Shown here: piece by piece, positions 62,859 through 64,000 of the stretch
Layout of the letters: every line of letters starts with the position of its first letter
How positions within the stretch are numbered: position 1 is the stretch's first letter
NCBI GenBank assembly: GCA_003247575.1
Contig: QJZC01000004.1
Coordinates: forward strand, 1-64,000
Direction of reading: 5' to 3'
From: Pseudomonadota bacterium
GTDB taxonomy: Bacteria > Myxococcota_A > UBA9160 > SZUA-336
DNA length: 64,000 nt
Notes under the pieces: model-generated
The model's database searches: none
Told to the model about the DNA's origin: nothing
Seen by the model: the letters and a program-made list of their open reading frames with translations, nothing else
Program-made: the position numbers and the translations under genes

Positions 62859-63934
62859 GGATATCGCTCGATCGGATGGCCGCTGCGCTCGATGCCGTTC
62901 GCGTCGGGATTCTCGCGCTCGATGGAGAGGGGCGTGTGGAGTTCCAGAACTCGGAGACGAGCCGCATCTTGGGTCTCTCGTCGGGCACCTCTACCGGGCG
63001 GTCGCTGACGAAGCTCCTCGGCGACACACACCCCGCGGTGTCGCTCGTAGGTGAGGTGCTGAAGTCGGGACGCGAGAAGGCTCAGAACGCCTGCATGCTC
63101 CCTTCGCAGACCGAGGAGCGCCCGCTGTGGGTCGACATGATCGCCTCGCCGGCGGTGGACGGTGGCCGGGGCTGCGTGCTGACCCTGCACGATCGCACCA
63201 TCGGCCAGGAGCTCGAGGCGCTCGTCGCTCAGCGCACGAGCGACCGGCTGTTCCAGCACCTGGCGGCCGGGATCGCCCATGAGATTCGCAATCCCCTCTC
63301 CGGTATCAGTGGTGCCGCCCAGCTACTGCAGCAGCGTCTCTCCGAGCCCGCGCTGCGCCGCTATCCCGATCTGATCGCGGAGGAGATCGACCGCATTCGT
63401 CGCTTGCTGGACGACCTGGCCCAGTTGACCTGGGGGCGTGAGGACGAGCGTCGCATGGTCAACCTGCACCAGGTGCTCGATCACATCCTCGAGCTGCAGA
63501 TGTCGGCCAGTGGCGACGAGCGCCCCCACATCGTGCGGGAGTACGATCCGAGCTTGCCCGAGCTCTGGGTAGACCGCGATCGCATGACGCAGGTGTTCTT
63601 GAATCTAGTGCGCAATGCGGTGCATGCGGCGGGTCCCGAGGGACGCGTGACCGTGCGGACGCGGATCGAGGCGCTGTTCCAGATCGCCGCCGAAGACGGC
63701 ACCCGCCACCGCATGGTTCGCATCGACGTCGAGGACTCGGGACCGGGTATCTCGGAAGAGGATCTGCCGCACATCTTCACGCCGTTCTTCACGACGAAAC
63801 CGGATGGCACCGGATTGGGCTTGGCGATTGCTCAGCACTGGGTCGTACGTCACGGCGGCCGCATTCACGCCGCGCGTGGACACGCGGGAGGAGCGCGAAT
63901 GCGCGTTCTGCTTCCCGTAGGGAGGGGTACATGA
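62855..63934 (+). CDS. NtrB-like PAS sensor histidine kinase
   Basis: This 359-residue protein has an N-terminal PAS-like domain (VRVGILALDGEGRVEFQNSE), a HisKA H-box (AAGIAHEIRNPLSGISGAAQ) and an HATPase domain with the N-box FLNLVRNAVHAAG, G1 DSGPGIS, the F-box and G2 (FTPFFTTKPDGTGLGLAIAQ). No membrane helix, so it is cytoplasmic like NtrB. ATG 62855 overlaps the dusB stop. The response regulator starts at ATGA overlap downstream, so the pair is coupled. Confidence 0.93.
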   Translation: MRISLDRMAAALDAVRVGILALDGEGRVEFQNSETSRILGLSSGTSTGRSLTKLLGDTHPAVSLVGEVLKSGREKAQNACMLPSQTEERPLWVDMIASPAVDGGRGCVLTLHDRTIGQELEALVAQRTSDRLFQHLAAGIAHEIRNPLSGISGAAQLLQQRLSEPALRRYPDLIAEEIDRIRRLLDDLAQLTWGREDERRMVNLHQVLDHILELQMSASGDERPHIVREYDPSLPELWVDRDRMTQVFLNLVRNAVHAAGPEGRVTVRTRIEALFQIAAEDGTRHRMVRIDVEDSGPGISEEDLPHIFTPFFTTKPDGTGLGLAIAQHWVVRHGGRIHAARGHAGGARMRVLLPVGRGT

Positions 63935-64000
63935 GTCGGATTCTGGTAGCGGACGACGAGAACTCGATCCGCTTCGTACTGCGCGAAGCACTGGAGGAGA
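63931..64000 (+). CDS. Response regulator, partial (receiver start)
   Basis: The first 23 codons, MSRILVADDENSIRFVLREA and on, are a receiver-domain start with the acidic pair DDE. It overlaps the histidine-kinase stop by ATGA. By pairing with an NtrB-like kinase it is probably an NtrC-type sigma-54 activator, but the rest is outside the window. The N-terminal fit is good; the output domain is inferred. Confidence 0.85.
   Translation, partial: MSRILVADDENSIRFVLREALEE

Noticed and set aside
1164-64000. CRISPR arrays, transposases, tRNA or rRNA genes
   Set aside because: Reading through, I saw no regular spaced repeats, transposase motifs or tRNA T-loop contexts outside coding frames. A dedicated tRNA scan was not possible.

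Overview
The window is a GC-rich, densely coded bacterial chromosome segment with about 45 protein genes on both strands. I see no tRNA, rRNA, CRISPR array, insertion sequence or prophage. The organism is Gram-negative: it has a TonB-ExbB-ExbD energising system, LPS heptose activation (rfaE2), an AsmA-like envelope protein and a lipoprotein. Family content and gene order (DUF3450-TtpC-ExbB-ExbD-TonB-TPR, dusB followed by an NtrB/NtrC-type pair, a MoxR/Bat operon, AddAB instead of RecBCD) suggest the former Deltaproteobacteria (Myxococcota, Desulfobacterota sensu lato and relatives). This placement is an inference, not proof.

Layout. 1-6.4 kb (minus): a DUF3014 membrane protein, a giant pseudokinase/AAA protein and a fatty-acid desaturase. 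6.4-19.6 kb (plus): error-prone polymerase DnaE2, then an unknown 744-residue protein, FxsA and the AddB-AddA helicase-nuclease, which together form a DNA-repair block. 19.6-21.4 kb: a CheY-like receiver divergent from a soluble chemoreceptor-like protein. 21.6-27.8 kb (plus): a PatB-type lyase, an acyl-CoA synthetase and a winged-helix/AAA/TPR regulator. 27.9-32.9 kb: an AraC-type regulator divergent from a full-length homologue of fused indolepyruvate ferredoxin oxidoreductase that has lost its cofactor motifs. 33-38.2 kb (minus): a complete TonB2/TtpC-type operon ending in a strong intrinsic terminator. 38.9-45.2 kb: serine acetyltransferase, a RecB-family nuclease, glyoxalase II, a secreted protein, a small protein, an AGE-family epimerase and an iron block (XRE regulator, Fur, Bfd) with a Fur-box-like site before bfd.

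45.5-56.7 kb (plus): a long, tightly coupled run of AsmA-like protein, rfaE2, MoxR, DUF58, a lipoprotein, two VWA proteins (the second with TPRs) and BatD, followed by an FHA protein fused to a degenerate class III cyclase domain. 56.7-61.6 kb (minus): a NUDIX hydrolase, a CGNR zinc-finger regulator, and moeA-mobA-trmL-membrane protein. 61.8-64 kb (plus): dusB, an NtrB-like histidine kinase and the first codons of its response regulator, cut by the window edge.

A recurring feature is a signalling or enzyme fold kept at full length without its catalytic residues: the pseudokinase, the hollow indolepyruvate oxidoreductase and the FHA-pseudocyclase. These three, the CheZ-like motif in the soluble receptor and the unknown cysteine-motif protein in the addBA operon are the best targets for follow-up.
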